From Zopfochytrium polystomum (taxonomy: Eukaryota > Chytridiomycota > Chytridiomycetes > Chytridiales > Chytridiaceae): a stretch of DNA of 64,000 bases. The stretch spans positions 1 to 64,000 of the forward strand of contig JAIVFJ010000130.1 of assembly GCA_025765615.1 (NCBI GenBank). Direction: 5' to 3'. Shown one piece after another: positions 63,812 to 64,000 of the stretch. The notes beneath the pieces are model-generated. The model worked only from the letters and a program-made list of their open reading frames with translations, ran no database searches and was not told the DNA's origin. A program made the translations under genes and the position numbers. How positions within the stretch are numbered: position 1 is the first letter of the stretch; every line of letters begins with the position of its first letter.

Positions 63812-64000
63812 TCAGCTCGAGCTCGTCAAAAACGCGTCGCGGCTTGTCGCGCTCCCGACCACCACCGAACTCATCGGCGACGGCAACGGCCCATAAACGG
63901 ACGGCGTTTCCTCTCCAGTCGCACTACCCGTCCCACCACCCGTCCCTGCTCCACCGCCGGCGCCGCCGCCGCGCGACAGCACGGCATAGCTCGGCGGCTC
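63812..64000 (-). CDS. 3' end of an unidentified gene (partial)
   Basis: The minus-strand frame is open from the window edge to a TGA at 63814-63812 (62 residues): Gly-rich (LSRGGGAGGGAG) then a Ser/Pro-rich C-terminus (SVYGPLPSPMSSVVVG, ending FLTSSS). High GC and third-position G/C bias match nearby genes. No family can be told from a disordered tail. Confidence 0.45.
   Translation of the reverse strand, partial: EPPSYAVLSRGGGAGGGAGTGGGTGSATGEETPSVYGPLPSPMSSVVVGSATSRDAFLTSSS

Noticed and set aside
1..64000. CRISPR arrays, bacterial operons or phage genes
   Set aside because: No regularly spaced repeats, no ribosome-binding sites or operon layout; genes have spliceosomal introns throughout.

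Overview
The window is nuclear DNA of a fungus. The core genes are fungal or eukaryotic in type (chitin deacetylases, ADF/cofilin, a proteasome alpha subunit, a DHA2 drug transporter, mitochondrial ribosomal protein bL19m, the Gep4 phosphatase, F-box proteins) and are split by short GT-AG introns, mostly 50-150 nt. High GC, many F-box genes and several transposon types would fit an early-diverging (chytrid-like) fungus, but the lineage is only a weak inference.

Left third (about 0.4-22.4 kb), with an outlier at 33.5-35.0 kb: a dispersed tandem array of one lineage-specific gene family. Eight recognisable members and one decayed copy share a 36-residue module, C-x-H-x6-C-x2-C-x10-C-x-H-x6-C-x2-C, which is two identical CHCC half-units and probably binds zinc. 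Around it lie His/Pro/Gln-rich disordered N-termini, an F-S-[IVL]-[ED]-x-[LI]-[LIM] motif that looks like the EH1 co-repressor motif, and in four members a C-terminal EGS-[PA]-TPEI tail. Two members (17.7 and 20.7 kb) arose by segmental duplication that included their upstream DNA. One member (14.9 kb) is frameshifted and has lost its last Cys pair. A P-element/THAP9-like transposon, itself broken by an in-frame TGA, sits inside the array at about 9-14.8 kb. I regard this array as the best candidate for an undescribed system.

Middle (24-52 kb): two tandem GPI-type chitin deacetylases with identical intron positions, a DHA2 MFS exporter, two small secreted proteins, an Mpo1-like ER dioxygenase, cofilin, proteasome alpha-1, a RING-H2 ligase, Gep4 and bL19m transcribed divergently from a 60-bp gap, an isocitrate dehydrogenase of Thermus/Rickettsia-like architecture whose coding frame requires a single-nucleotide exon, a nucleoside hydrolase and a GNAT acetyltransferase. 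These are mostly housekeeping genes.

Right (53-64 kb): an F-box gene cluster (two intact paralogues, one decayed paralogue, one F-box/ankyrin-type gene), then a PIF/Harbinger transposon with a DDE transposase and a convergent second ORF, and the 3' end of one further gene at the right edge. Exon boundaries were read by eye from splice signals, frame continuity and family conservation; no alignment was run.
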